Part shown: piece after piece, positions 24,881 through 33,945 of the stretch
How positions within the stretch are numbered: the first letter of the stretch is position 1
Layout of the letters: each line of letters starts with the position of its first letter
Source of the DNA: CAVYTF01 sp963708205
GTDB lineage: Bacteria; Bacteroidota; Bacteroidia; Chitinophagales; Chitinophagaceae
DNA length: 64,000 nucleotides
Assembly (NCBI GenBank): GCA_963708205.1
Contig: OY970196.1
Span: 2,418,001-2,482,000 of the forward strand
Reading direction: 5' to 3'
Notes under the pieces: generated by a model
The model's input: only the letters and a program-made list of their open reading frames with translations
What the model was told of the DNA's origin: nothing
Databases searched by the model: none
Program-made: the position numbers and the translations under genes

Positions 24881-25891
24881 TTAATTATTTCTAAATAATT
24901 TTATTCCTATTATAAATAAACTACCTGCTACAGCCGGGATAATTAAATTTATAAACCAAACTGATGCTGCTGTTGCAACAATGCCTAAAGTATTTGCACT
25001 TAATAAACCAAATAGCTGCAGGCTTACTTCACCGCGCAAGCCTAATTCTGCGATAGTTATTGTTGGAATTAATGCAAGCACTAAAAATAATGCACATGTA
25101 GCGCTCACAGCATCCAGCCAATATATTTCAACGCTAAAAATATGCAATAACAATAAATATTGAATCACAAATACAACGAACCTGCATGCAGATAATATCA
25201 AAATTCTTGTTAATTCCTTTTCATGAAATTCTTCTAAATTTTGTATAAAAATTCTGTACCGGTATATAAACGGAATTTTTTCTAATAAAGTTGTAATGCG
25301 TGCTATCTTATAATAGATAGAAATTAAAACTATTAACCCTGAAACAATTACATACATCAATGCATCGAGCCAAAAAGCTGATAAGCCAACTAACTGCATT
25401 TTGGGTTGAAAAATATGTGAGCGCATGTATAGCAAACCCAATAAACCTGCAGTTAATGTAATGATTAATTGGCTTATGCTTCCTGCGAAACTCAAAGGCA
25501 CCGAGCGTAAACGGTTACCTTTGTTCATGTATAATATTTTGCCAATGTAATCTCCTGTTGGAATAAATAATGAAAATGAAACACCTGATAGAACCGCTCT
25601 GAACGCAGCAAAATAGGAGATTGGCTGTACAGATTTTATAAGTATTTGCCACTTGCGCGCTTCAATACCCCAATTAACGCACATAAAAAAAATCACCAAA
25701 AAAATCAGTGGTTTATTTAATTTAATTGAGGTTAAAATTAATTGCCATGAGTGCTGTAAGTTTGGTTGATTTTCAATGCGCAGATAAATGCAATACGACA
25801 GGATTAAAAAAAGCAGCGGACCAAATACATAATTAAGTAATATTTTATAACGTTGCTGAAACAGTTTTTTTTTCAAACGTACATAAAACAA
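24881..25891 (-). CDS. UPF0104 / LPG synthase transmembrane domain protein
   Basis: The 336-residue membrane protein has about eight helices and the motifs of the lysylphosphatidylglycerol synthetase transmembrane region: NWGIEARKWQIL (about 69-80), RAVLSGVSFSLFIPTGDYIGK (about 88-108, given in part) and IAELGLRGEVSL (about 279-290). The catalytic LPG synthase domain is missing, so it is one of the stand-alone flippase-like members. The reading starts with TTG at 25891; a second TTG at 25876 would give MKKKLFQQ. It is divergent from ruvC across 37 bp. Confidence 0.82.
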   Translation of the reverse strand: MFYVRLKKKLFQQRYKILLNYVFGPLLFLILSYCIYLRIENQPNLQHSWQLILTSIKLNKPLIFLVIFFMCVNWGIEARKWQILIKSVQPISYFAAFRAVLSGVSFSLFIPTGDYIGKILYMNKGNRLRSVPLSFAGSISQLIITLTAGLLGLLYMRSHIFQPKMQLVGLSAFWLDALMYVIVSGLIVLISIYYKIARITTLLEKIPFIYRYRIFIQNLEEFHEKELTRILILSACRFVVFVIQYLLLLHIFSVEIYWLDAVSATCALFLVLALIPTITIAELGLRGEVSLQLFGLLSANTLGIVATAASVWFINLIIPAVAGSLFIIGIKLFRNN

Positions 25892-25928
25892 TCATTCCTT
25901 GTTACAGTATTAATAATTTCACAAACGA

Positions 25929-26495
25929 ATGAGCGAGAGCCAAGAAATAATTTTAGGTATTGATCCGGGAACTATGATGATGGGTTTTGCAGTTATTGTT
26001 ATCAATCAAAAAAAAATATCCGTGCTTGAAATGGATGTTTTAAAATTGATGCACAAAAAAAATATCTATGAAAGGTTAGAGATGATCCATGCAAAAGTTT
26101 GTATGCTTATTACAGAATATTCTCCGCATGCATTTGCAATTGAAGCACCATTTTTTGGAAAAAATGTGCAGAGTATTTTAAAGCTCGGGCGAGCACAAGG
26201 TGTTGCTATTGCTGCGGCTATGCAATCAAAAATAACCATTACCGAATATGCTCCAAGAAAGATCAAGCAATCAATAACAGGAAATGGAAATGCGGATAAA
26301 GAACAAGTTTGGAAAATGCTGGAACGCTTGCTATCATTGACAAAAAAGCCACATTATTATGATGCAACAGATGCGCTTGCTGTTGCGCTGTGTCATCATT
26401 ATCAATCATTATCTGGTATTAATGATCATAAAAAGAGCTTCAAAAATTGGGAAGAATTCATTTTAAAGAATGCCGAAAAAGTAATAAAAAAATAA
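25929..26495 (+). CDS. ruvC: Holliday junction resolvase RuvC
   Basis: The 188-residue protein begins with the first catalytic Asp in ILGIDPGTMMMGFAV (D12). The second acidic residue is in FAIEAPFFGKNVQS and the C-terminal pair in YYDATDALAVALCHH. The segment APRKIKQSITGNGNADKEQV carries the usual basic DNA-contact region. RuvC cuts four-way junctions symmetrically with RuvAB during recombination repair. Length and all four acidic positions are normal. Confidence 0.95.
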   Translation: MSESQEIILGIDPGTMMMGFAVIVINQKKISVLEMDVLKLMHKKNIYERLEMIHAKVCMLITEYSPHAFAIEAPFFGKNVQSILKLGRAQGVAIAAAMQSKITITEYAPRKIKQSITGNGNADKEQVWKMLERLLSLTKKPHYYDATDALAVALCHHYQSLSGINDHKKSFKNWEEFILKNAEKVIKK

Positions 26496-26515
26496 TGTTT
26501 TTGTGAGAAAAATTA

Positions 26516-26908
26516 TTACAGCTCTTTTAGAATGCGTTGCTGTATTTCTTTTAATTCTTCCGTAGTTAAATTCAATTTCCTCTTTGTAAAATTTAAGTCT
26601 TCCGCAGAATTAACAGGAAGTAAATGTATATGTGCATGTGGCACTTCAAGACCAACAACTTCAATGCCGCAACGATTGCATACAAATGCTTTTTCAATAG
26701 CTTTTGCAATTGGTTTTGCAAATAATAAAATTTTACTTAAAAAATTTTCGGGCAGATCAAAAAGGTTATCAATTTCAGTTTTAGGCACAACCAACACATG
26801 CCCTTTTACTAAAGGTGCGATATCAAGAAATGCAAAGAAATTTTCATCTTCAGCAATTTTGAATGAAGGAATTGAACCGGAAATTATCTTGGAAAATATT
26901 GTCATCAT
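26516..26908 (-). CDS. HIT family hydrolase
   Basis: The 130-residue protein has the histidine triad as VPHAHIHLLP (about 98-107) and the family start FSKIISGSIPSFKIAEDENF with GHVLVVPK (about 35-42). Such small HINT-like proteins hydrolyse nucleoside phosphoramidates or dinucleotides. It lies 5 bp downstream of greA on the same strand and is likely co-transcribed with it. Confidence 0.92.
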   Translation of the reverse strand: MMTIFSKIISGSIPSFKIAEDENFFAFLDIAPLVKGHVLVVPKTEIDNLFDLPENFLSKILLFAKPIAKAIEKAFVCNRCGIEVVGLEVPHAHIHLLPVNSAEDLNFTKRKLNLTTEELKEIQQRILKEL

Positions 26909-26913
26909 AAATA

Positions 26914-27387
26914 TTACACGGTAATATCATTTACTTTAAATTTCATCAAACCATTTGGTGTAACTACTTCAGCAATCTCGCCTCTTTTTTTGCCAAGCAA
27001 TCCTCTACCGATAGGAGAGTTTACTGAAATTTTTCCTACTTTCAGATCCGCTTCTTTTTCACCAACGATTTGATAAGTAAATGTTTTTTTTGTTGCAGTA
27101 TTTGTAATAGTAACGCGTGTCAGTATCGAAACTTTACTTGTATCAATTTCACTTTCATCAACAATTCTTGCAGTGGCAAGCTGGCTCTCAAGCAATTTTA
27201 TTTTTGCCTCTAAAATTCCCTGAGATTCTTTGGCAGCATCATATTCAGCATTTTCTTTTAGGTCACCTTTTTCGCGTGCTTCTGCAATTGCACGTGATGC
27301 CGCCGGACGCTCAACGGATTTCATTTGATGTAATTCTTTCTTTATTTTCTCAAAGCTTTCTTTGGATACATACATTACGTCACTCAT
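26914..27387 (-). CDS. greA: transcription elongation factor GreA
   Basis: The 157-residue protein contains the N-terminal coiled coil (SYESFEKIKKELHQMKSVER region) with the basic patch and the acidic tip REKGDLKENAEYDAAKE (about 40-56), which reaches through the secondary channel to make RNA polymerase cleave backtracked RNA. The C-terminal FKBP-like domain includes SPIGRGLLGKKRGE (about 124-137). Its leader contains an intrinsic terminator (27409-27442), suggesting attenuation. The HIT gene follows after 5 bp. Confidence 0.95.
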   Translation of the reverse strand: MSDVMYVSKESFEKIKKELHQMKSVERPAASRAIAEAREKGDLKENAEYDAAKESQGILEAKIKLLESQLATARIVDESEIDTSKVSILTRVTITNTATKKTFTYQIVGEKEADLKVGKISVNSPIGRGLLGKKRGEIAEVVTPNGLMKFKVNDITV

Positions 27388-27408
27388 ACATTTTCGTTTG
27401 ATATAAAT

Positions 27409-27442
27409 AAAAAAAACAACGCCTCAATCTAGTGCGGCGTTG
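27409..27442 (-). terminator. intrinsic terminator inside the greA leader
   Basis: On the minus strand CAACGCC (27442-27436 side) pairs with GGCGTTG (27423-27417) around a 12-nt loop and is followed by eight T residues (27416-27409), only 21 bp before the greA ATG. The gene to the right is on the plus strand, so no upstream minus-strand gene needs this terminator. It would act on transcripts that start just upstream of greA. Two tandem TAnnTTTG elements, TAAGTTTG (27466-27459) and TAACTTTG (27458-27451), lie directly before it. Confidence 0.7.
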
Positions 27443-27450
27443 CATATATT

Positions 27451-27466
27451 CAAAGTTACAAACTTA
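27451..27466 (-). promoter_or_regulatory. candidate greA promoter, two tandem -7 elements
   Basis: TAAGTTTG and TAACTTTG follow each other without a gap on the minus strand and both match TAnnTTTG. No clear TTTG is seen at the usual -33 distance, so this is a weak call based on position just before the leader terminator. Confidence 0.4.
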
Positions 27467-27589
27467 ACCTTTAAAAAAGCTTAAAGAATTAAAAAAAAAT
27501 TTTGGTTTTTAAACAAATTTTAACCTTGAAAAATATCATTCCAAAACATAAATCAAACTTTTCTTCGTTTATATAAAAAATCCTTTATC

Positions 27590-28105
27590 ATGAACAATGA
27601 ATTTACAATGAACAACAAAAATTCTATTTCAACAATTGGCATTACTCAAACCGGTCACCATTATTGGGTTGGGCTTTGCGCAAACGGCATTGATTATTTC
27701 GCCGGACAAACTTTCAAAACAACAAAAAACGGCACGCTGAAAACAATCCGCATTTTACCTGAAGTAATTTATGGTGAAACAGATGCGTTGCTTAGTGTTT
27801 TTGAAATGGATGAAAAGCATACGTGGAAAGAAAAAAAAGGTGAATGCCATTTGATGCTTGATAAAAAAATGGAAAAGCAATGGGTTGGTTTTGAAATGAA
27901 TGACGTGATCCTTGAAAACAATAAAGAGTACGGATTTAAAATAAGTTGTAATCATGGCGGAATGATGGCAATTGCAGAATGCTCCTGGAAAAACCAGGAT
28001 CCATATCCTGATGGTGTGCAATGGATCGGTTCGTCAGAAAATCCGGAAGGAAATTTTCATCCGCGTTGGGACCTTGCTTTTACGGCAGATATTGAGGCTA
28101 ATTAA
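27590..28105 (+). CDS. hypothetical protein, probable beta-sandwich
   Basis: I do not recognise a named family. The 171-residue protein lacks a signal peptide and membrane helices. It alternates strands rich in Trp, Tyr and Gly (HHYWVGLCANGIDYFAGQTF, about 21-40; PEVIYGETDALLSVFEM, about 62-78; EYGFKISCNHGGMMAIAECSW, shown in part, about 117-138) in a pattern seen in jelly-roll and carbohydrate-binding modules. A second in-frame ATG lies at 27608. Its stop shares the palindrome TTAA with the stop of the convergent dehydrogenase gene. Confidence 0.6.
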   Translation: MNNEFTMNNKNSISTIGITQTGHHYWVGLCANGIDYFAGQTFKTTKNGTLKTIRILPEVIYGETDALLSVFEMDEKHTWKEKKGECHLMLDKKMEKQWVGFEMNDVILENNKEYGFKISCNHGGMMAIAECSWKNQDPYPDGVQWIGSSENPEGNFHPRWDLAFTADIEAN

Positions 28106-29022
28106 ATGCCTAATTTATCAAGAACAATTTTAGCCATTAAGTAAAAAGCTTCATGGCTATAGCCTGCTATGTGCGGTGTTATTATTACATTTTTTTGATT
28201 TTTTAAAAAATCAAATTGCTCTTGTTCCTTTTGTGTAAAGGATAAGAGCTTTTCATTTTCCAAAACATCCAAGCCGGCAGCAGCAATTTTATTATTTTGT
28301 AAAGCATCTATCAAAGCAGCTGTGTCAGTGACTTTACCGCGACATGCTGTAAGAAAATAAGGTTGTCTTTGAAGGGCATCAAAAAAAGATTTATTGGCAT
28401 AATGAAATGTTTCTTCGGTTAACGGCAAATGCAAACTCACAACATCGGCATAGCGTAACACCTGTTCTAAACTTGCTTCACGAACATACTCTTTAGCAAA
28501 GCCGAATTCGTATTTGTCATGCGCCAAAACTGTCACATCAAATGGTGCAAGTAATTTTGCAAAAGCGCTGCCTGTATTGCCAAACCCAATAATACCAACA
28601 GTTTTACCGCTTAATTCTGTTCCGCGATTCGCATCGCGTACCCATTCATTTTGTTTTACTTCATCAAAGCTTGAAGATATTTTCTTCAGCAGATTCAACA
28701 ACAACCCTAAACTATGTTCTGCGACTGCATTGCGGTTTCCTTCCGGACTGCTTTCGCATTTTATATTTTTTGATGTTGCATAGTCAACATCAATTAATTC
28801 CATTCCGCTTCCCAATCTTCCTATCCATTTTAAGTTGGTTGCAGTGTCAATTATATTTTTATCAATTTGCAATCTTGTGGTTACAATTAATCCATTCGCA
28901 TCCGGAATTATTACTTGTAATTGCTCATAAGTAATGTTGGGTTCATAAATAACCTCATAATTATTTTGCTGCAATCTTTCAATTAAATAATCCGGAACTT
29001 TTGCGGTGATTATAGCTTTCAT
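28102..29022 (-). CDS. D-isomer specific 2-hydroxyacid dehydrogenase
   Basis: The 306-residue protein has the split catalytic domain and an NAD-binding Rossmann fold with VGIIGFGNTGSAFAKLL (about 142-158) and an Asp (AHDKYEF) that prefers NAD over NADP. The substrate-site Arg is in LTACRGKVTDT, the Glu in AGLDVLENE and the general-acid His in ITPHIAGYSHEA. It resembles 3-phosphoglycerate dehydrogenase or hydroxypyruvate reductase without the regulatory ACT domain; the exact substrate is open. Its start overlaps the rsmA stop by 4 bp (ATGA). Confidence 0.88.
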   Translation of the reverse strand: MKAIITAKVPDYLIERLQQNNYEVIYEPNITYEQLQVIIPDANGLIVTTRLQIDKNIIDTATNLKWIGRLGSGMELIDVDYATSKNIKCESSPEGNRNAVAEHSLGLLLNLLKKISSSFDEVKQNEWVRDANRGTELSGKTVGIIGFGNTGSAFAKLLAPFDVTVLAHDKYEFGFAKEYVREASLEQVLRYADVVSLHLPLTEETFHYANKSFFDALQRQPYFLTACRGKVTDTAALIDALQNNKIAAAGLDVLENEKLLSFTQKEQEQFDFLKNQKNVIITPHIAGYSHEAFYLMAKIVLDKLGI

Positions 29023-29786
29023 TTCATTTTAAAAGTTAAGGCTGCAAAATCTTCTATACTTAATTGTTCTGCGCGTTTATTAAAAATATCATTTTTTAAA
29101 ATGTCTACATCAAACAAGTTTTTTACTGCATTGCGAAGCATTTTTCTTCTTTGATTAAATGCAGTTTTTACAAGTTCGAAAAAACATTTTTCATTTTTAA
29201 AAACTAATCTTTCATCTTTTAATTTTAGTTTAATTACGCCGCTCATTACTTTAGGAGGTGGTTTAAAAGATGAAGGTTGAACATCAAATAAATATTCAAC
29301 AGAATAAAAAGCCTGTACAAGCACACTCAAAATTCCATAAGTTTTATTGCCCGGTTTTCCAGCAATTCGCATCGCAACTTCCTTTTGAAACATGCCGATC
29401 AAGGCCGGAACATTTTCCTTCCATTCAATAATTTTAAAAAGTATTTGAGAAGAAATGTTGTAAGGGAAATTTCCGATCACAATAAAATTTCCTTCAAAAG
29501 GCGCATCAATATTGAGAAAATCTGCATGGATGATCTTGCCTTTAATTGAGGGGAATTTATCCAAAAGATAATTTATTTTTTCTTCATCAAGTTCTACTGC
29601 TTTAAAATTTATATTTTTTAACTGTAGAATATATTTCGTAATCGCACCAGCACCGGGACCAATTTCGAGTAATTGTTGCAGTTGTGTTTCATCAAGAAGT
29701 TGTTGCAATGCATTTATAATTTTTTTACAAACATTTTCATCTTTCAAAAAATGTTGACCCAAAGATTTTTTAAGTGTGTATTGCAT
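29019..29786 (-). CDS. rsmA: 16S rRNA dimethyladenosine transferase RsmA/KsgA
   Basis: ATG at 29786 gives a 255-residue protein with the invariant start KKSLGQHFLKDENV; a longer reading from 29831 adds 15 residues with no family match. The SAM-binding motif I is LEIGPGAGAITKYIL, the acidic loop is AVELDE, and the catalytic motif reads GNFPYNISSQIL. The C-terminal domain includes FNQRRKMLRNAVKN, typical for the family. It dimethylates two adjacent adenines in the helix 45 loop of 16S rRNA. It is translationally coupled to the downstream dehydrogenase and divergent from pdxA. Confidence 0.95.
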   Translation of the reverse strand: MQYTLKKSLGQHFLKDENVCKKIINALQQLLDETQLQQLLEIGPGAGAITKYILQLKNINFKAVELDEEKINYLLDKFPSIKGKIIHADFLNIDAPFEGNFIVIGNFPYNISSQILFKIIEWKENVPALIGMFQKEVAMRIAGKPGNKTYGILSVLVQAFYSVEYLFDVQPSSFKPPPKVMSGVIKLKLKDERLVFKNEKCFFELVKTAFNQRRKMLRNAVKNLFDVDILKNDIFNKRAEQLSIEDFAALTFKMK

Positions 29787-29858
29787 TAGAGCAAATGTAC
29801 TGAAAGGTAAAAACGCAAACAGTTGAGCCATTCAATTCTTATTTTTACAAAAAAATAA

Positions 29859-30953
29859 ATGAGTAACGAATTACAAAAGCCTGTTATCGGTTTTACTTGC
29901 GGAGATATTAATGGCATTGGTATAGAATTGATTTTAAAATCACTTAGCAACAACCAAATATTTGATATGTGCATTCCTGTGATTTTTGCAAATAATAAAT
30001 GCCTGAATTTTTATAAAAAATCAATGCCTGAAATAAATTTTTCTTTCGTTGTTATTAAAGATTTTTCAAGGCTTAATCCAAAGCAAATAAATATTTTTAA
30101 TTGCTGGGAAAATGAAGTTGTTATTACGCCTGGCATACTAAATGAAACGGGCGGCAAGTATGCCTTGCTTTCTTTGCAGGCAGCTGTGCATGCATTAAAA
30201 GACAATCACATTGATGGTTTAATTACTGCACCAATTCATAAAAAAAATATTCAATCACAAAATTTCAATTACACAGGTCACACACCTTATTTAAAAGCAA
30301 TCTTCAATGTGCCTGATGTTGTAATGTTGCTTGCGGCCTCAAACCTGCGCGTAGCAGTCGTTACAGAGCATGTGCCAATTAGTGATGTAGCAAAATTCAT
30401 ATCAAAAGAATTAATTTTGAGTAAATTAAAAATTTTGAATTTCAGCTTGCAAAAAGATTTCGGAATTGAAAAACCAAAGATTGCTGTACTCGGTTTAAAT
30501 CCGCATGCAGGCGATGAAGGACTTGTTGGCAAGGAAGAAGAAACAATTATAAAACCTGCAATAAAAGATGCGAAGCAACAAAATATTTTTTCATTTGGTC
30601 CCTATAGCGCTGATGCTTTTTTTGCGCGCGGCATGTATGAAAATTTTGATGCCGTGCTTGCAATGTATCACGATCAGGGTTTGATACCATTTAAATCACT
30701 TGCGATTGGCGAAGGAGTCAATTACACTGCAGGTTTGCCTGCGGTTCGCACGAGTCCCGATCACGGTACTGCGTTTGATATTGCAGGAAAAAATATTGCA
30801 GATCCTTCATCATTTTTAGCCGCAACTTTTGAATGCATTGATATTATTCGAAGAAGAAATTCGTATGAAGAAAATCATAAAAATCCTTTGCGAAAAATAA
30901 GCGATCGTGTTTTGGCAAATGTTGAAGATGAAAAGATTGAAGATGAGAGATAA
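29859..30953 (+). CDS. pdxA: 4-hydroxythreonine-4-phosphate dehydrogenase PdxA
   Basis: The 364-residue protein starts with GFTCGDINGIGIELILKSL, the usual GDPAGIGPEI-type motif with Asn in place of Ala. Metal and substrate ligands lie in GHTPYLK (about 140-146), GLNPHAGDEG (about 211-220) and AMYHDQG (about 267-273), and TSPDHGTAFDIAGK near 300 is diagnostic. The enzyme oxidises 4-phosphohydroxy-L-threonine with NAD in the deoxyxylulose-5-phosphate-dependent route to pyridoxal phosphate. It starts 72 bp from the divergent rsmA start. Confidence 0.95.
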   Translation: MSNELQKPVIGFTCGDINGIGIELILKSLSNNQIFDMCIPVIFANNKCLNFYKKSMPEINFSFVVIKDFSRLNPKQINIFNCWENEVVITPGILNETGGKYALLSLQAAVHALKDNHIDGLITAPIHKKNIQSQNFNYTGHTPYLKAIFNVPDVVMLLAASNLRVAVVTEHVPISDVAKFISKELILSKLKILNFSLQKDFGIEKPKIAVLGLNPHAGDEGLVGKEEETIIKPAIKDAKQQNIFSFGPYSADAFFARGMYENFDAVLAMYHDQGLIPFKSLAIGEGVNYTAGLPAVRTSPDHGTAFDIAGKNIADPSSFLAATFECIDIIRRRNSYEENHKNPLRKISDRVLANVEDEKIEDER

Positions 30954-31040
30954 TTTTGGTTGTCGCCTTCAGAATATCCATTTCACTTTACTTGCGACGC
31001 TCCATTCATGTTTCTCTTTACTATTAAACTTTTTTTGTTT

Positions 31041-31913
31041 ATGCTTTATAAAATAGAAAATGAAAAATTAATTGTAACCATTGCAACAAAAGGTGCAGAA
31101 CTGCAAAGCCTTACGAATAAAGAAACACAGCTTGAATATTTGTGGAATGGAGATGCAAAGTTTTGGGCAAAAAGAAGTCCGGTTTTATTTCCAATTGTTG
31201 GGTCACTAAAAAATAATTCTTATGAATACAAGGGAAAAAAATATTCATTAAGCCGTCATGGTTTTGCGCGTGATATGCAATTTGAACTCGCATCTCAAAC
31301 TAATGAAAGCATTAGTTTTTTTATAACTGATACAAAAGAAACATTTTCAAATTATCCTTTTCATTTCAAGTTCCTGATCAAATATTCTTTACAGCAAAAT
31401 AATTTAATTGTAGAATATATTATTGAGAATATTGGCAACGAAACAATGTATTTTTCTGTCGGAGCTCATCCTGCTTTCAAAATTCCGCTTGTAAAAGAAA
31501 CATCATTTGAAGATTATTTTTTAGGGTTTAATCACGTAGAGAATGCAGGCCAATACAAGCTTTCGGCGGATGGATTAACGCAGGAAAATGCTGTTTCATT
31601 TTTAGATGATACTAATAAATTAGCCCTGAAGAAATCTTTATTTTATGAAGATGCTTTGGTATTTAAAAATTTAAAATCAGATGCTGTTGCAATAAAAAGT
31701 TTGAAAACAAATCATGGACTAACGATGTATTTTTCAGGCTTCCCTTATTTTGGCATTTGGAATGCAAAAGACGCTGACTTTATTTGCCTTGAGCCTTGGT
31801 GTGGCATTACAGACAATATAAATACTTCAGGTAATTTGAAAGATAAAGAAGGAATAAATTCTCTTCAGCTTTTTGCAACTTTTAATAAAAAGTGGAAGGT
31901 GCAAGTTTATTAA
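31041..31913 (+). CDS. aldose 1-epimerase family protein
   Basis: ATG at 31041 gives 290 residues starting MLYKIENEKLIVTIATKGAE; the 27 extra upstream codons have no counterpart in the family. FPIVGSLKNN (about 50-59) and RHGFARDM (about 75-82) carry the first active-site His, FSVGAHPAF (about 137-145) the second, and LEPWCGITD (about 246-254) the catalytic Glu region. The enzyme interconverts alpha and beta hexose anomers, or hexose 6-phosphates in the YeaD-like branch. It lies 87 bp after pdxA on the same strand. Confidence 0.88.
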   Translation: MLYKIENEKLIVTIATKGAELQSLTNKETQLEYLWNGDAKFWAKRSPVLFPIVGSLKNNSYEYKGKKYSLSRHGFARDMQFELASQTNESISFFITDTKETFSNYPFHFKFLIKYSLQQNNLIVEYIIENIGNETMYFSVGAHPAFKIPLVKETSFEDYFLGFNHVENAGQYKLSADGLTQENAVSFLDDTNKLALKKSLFYEDALVFKNLKSDAVAIKSLKTNHGLTMYFSGFPYFGIWNAKDADFICLEPWCGITDNINTSGNLKDKEGINSLQLFATFNKKWKVQVY

Positions 31914-31923
31914 TTGCAATCAT

Positions 31924-32304
31924 CTATTTATCAAACCACACTTTCGTTTTATCATTCGGACTTGCATTATAATTTATAAATAATTCTTCATCTTTTTTTA
32001 TATCTCGCACAGTTTTTATAGTAATGGTATTTTCTTCAAAATCCATTTCATACTCACAATTTGCATCATAATCATGATTATACATAGACACATAACCCAT
32101 GCCCAGTGCAGCTTTGCGATGATTGTTTCCCCATTCGAAAATATAATTCATAAGAATTGTCTTCTCAATTAATTGACGATCTTTTATACTCATGGCAAGT
32201 ACCGGCGAAACTTCTATTACAGTTTCTGCTTTAATATTTTTATTTGCAAAAACTCCTCGTCCGCTTTTTGTGCTTTGTGCAATCCTTAAATGTTGAAATA
32301 TCAT
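31924..32304 (-). CDS. SET domain protein
   Basis: ATG at 32304 gives a 126-residue protein that is nearly all SET domain. It shows TKSGRGVFANKNIKAETVIE (about 11-30), then GYVSMYNHDYDANCEYEMD with the N-H-x-x-x-x-N pseudoknot motif (about 70-88), and ELFINYN (about 106-112). SET enzymes are S-adenosylmethionine-dependent lysine methyltransferases. Bacterial stand-alone members have few known substrates. It is divergent from mgtE across 89 bp and convergent with the epimerase gene. Confidence 0.88.
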   Translation of the reverse strand: MIFQHLRIAQSTKSGRGVFANKNIKAETVIEVSPVLAMSIKDRQLIEKTILMNYIFEWGNNHRKAALGMGYVSMYNHDYDANCEYEMDFEENTITIKTVRDIKKDEELFINYNASPNDKTKVWFDK

Positions 32305-32393
32305 TTTATTAATTAAATTTAAAAAAAAGAAAAAATACAAATCTATTGGTATGATTTGATTTTTCAACGGACTCAAATAATTAATTTGCAGCT

Positions 32394-33800
32394 ATGAGTA
32401 ATGAACTTGAAGAAATAAATTTGAAAGAATTGTTTGAGCCAATTATTGCCCGCAATGATAAGCATGAAATACGTGCTTTTTTAAATGAACAAAATATCAG
32501 TGATGTCGCAGATATTATTTACGAATTTCCTGATCATGAAGCAGATATAATCAACAGCATGGCTACGCACAGAGCTGCGAGCGTATTCAAGATTTTAGAT
32601 ATTGGCGTACAAAAAAATATTGTAAAAAAATTGTCTGCTCATAAAACTGCTGAACTGCTTAACGAATTACCGCCTGATGATCGAACAGATTTTCTGAAAG
32701 ATCTTTCTATGAAAGCGCTACGCGATTTAATAAAATTATTAGATCCTGAAGAAAGAAAAATTACATTGTCTTCGCTTGGTTATCCGGAAGACAGCGTTGG
32801 CAGATTAATGACGCCTGATTACGTGTACGTTTATCCGCATAATACTGTTGAAGAAGCTTTTCAAATAATAAGAAAAGTTGGAAAAAATAGTGAAACGATA
32901 GATGTAATTTATGTGATTGACGAAAAAGGTGAATTACTTGATGATATACGGATAAGAGATTTGATACTGGCGAGTCCTGATAAACTGATAAAAGATATTT
33001 GTGATGGAAGATGGGTTGCGCTGAATGTTGATGATGACCAGGAACATGCAAGCCAGATTTTTAAAATGAATAATCGTGTGGCTTTGCCGGTAACAGATGA
33101 CAATAATATTTTAATGGGAATTGTCACCATTGACGATATGCTTTGGGTAGCCAATGAAGAGTTCAGCGAAGACATACAAAAAATTGGTGGTACTGAAGCG
33201 CTGGATGAGCCTTATTTATTTACTCCATTTTTAAAGCTGATTCAAAAAAGGGCTGGCTGGCTGATCATTTTATTTTTAAGTGAAATGCTTACTGCTACTG
33301 CAATGGCATATTTTAATGATGAGGTGGCAAAGGCAACAGTTTTAGCCATGTTCATTCCATTAATTATGTCAAGTGGCGGAAACAGTGGTTCTCAGGCTTC
33401 ATCTTTAATTATACAGGCGATGGCAGTTGGTGAAGTGAAGTTGTCTGATTGGTGGCGTGTAATGAGAAGAGAAATTTCATCAGGTTTTTTACTAGGAAGT
33501 ATTTTGGGAATTATAGGCTTTTTGAGAATAACGCTTTGGCACGAACTTATGATTCATGGCGTAATCGGAGATCTGTATGGAATATACTGGATGCGCATTG
33601 CTTTTGTTATAGGTGTAGCACTGGTTGGTGTGGTGTTGTGGGGAACTTTTGCGGGATCTATGTTGCCCATTATATTAAAAAAATCAGGTGCCGATCCTGC
33701 TGCTGCTTCTGCACCTTTTGTTGCTACGTTAGTAGATGTAACGGGAATTATAATTTATTTTAGTGTTGCTTATATCTTTCTGAAAGGATATTTATTATAG
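32394..33800 (+). CDS. mgtE: magnesium transporter MgtE
   Basis: The 468-residue protein follows the MgtE plan. A superhelical N domain covers about 1-130, with LLNELPPDDRTDFLKDL. A CBS pair at about 135-255 starts GRLMTPDYVYVYP and ends LMGIVTIDDML. A five-helix membrane domain covers about 285-468, with SSGGNSGSQASSLIIQAMA, the conserved Mg-pore helix, and PFVATLVDVTGIIIYF. It forms a dimeric channel gated by cytosolic Mg2+ bound between the N and CBS domains. Confidence 0.95.
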   Translation: MSNELEEINLKELFEPIIARNDKHEIRAFLNEQNISDVADIIYEFPDHEADIINSMATHRAASVFKILDIGVQKNIVKKLSAHKTAELLNELPPDDRTDFLKDLSMKALRDLIKLLDPEERKITLSSLGYPEDSVGRLMTPDYVYVYPHNTVEEAFQIIRKVGKNSETIDVIYVIDEKGELLDDIRIRDLILASPDKLIKDICDGRWVALNVDDDQEHASQIFKMNNRVALPVTDDNNILMGIVTIDDMLWVANEEFSEDIQKIGGTEALDEPYLFTPFLKLIQKRAGWLIILFLSEMLTATAMAYFNDEVAKATVLAMFIPLIMSSGGNSGSQASSLIIQAMAVGEVKLSDWWRVMRREISSGFLLGSILGIIGFLRITLWHELMIHGVIGDLYGIYWMRIAFVIGVALVGVVLWGTFAGSMLPIILKKSGADPAAASAPFVATLVDVTGIIIYFSVAYIFLKGYLL

Positions 33801-33898
33801 CCGTTCGATTTCCGAATAATATTTAATCCAATTATTATTTGCAATAAAAGTAGTGATTGATTTCTCTCATCAAGTCAATAAAAGTTGATACAAAAAAA

Positions 33899-33922
33899 GC
33901 CGCTCAAATTATTTTGAACGGC
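33899..33922 (-). terminator. intrinsic terminator of the OmpA-family gene
   Basis: Read on the minus strand, GCCGTTCAAA pairs with TTTGAGCGGC (one G-T or mismatch step) around TAAT and is followed by seven T residues, 23 bp after the stop codon of the OmpA gene. Confidence 0.85.
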
Positions 33923-33945
33923 TTGATATTTATAATTACGAGTTG

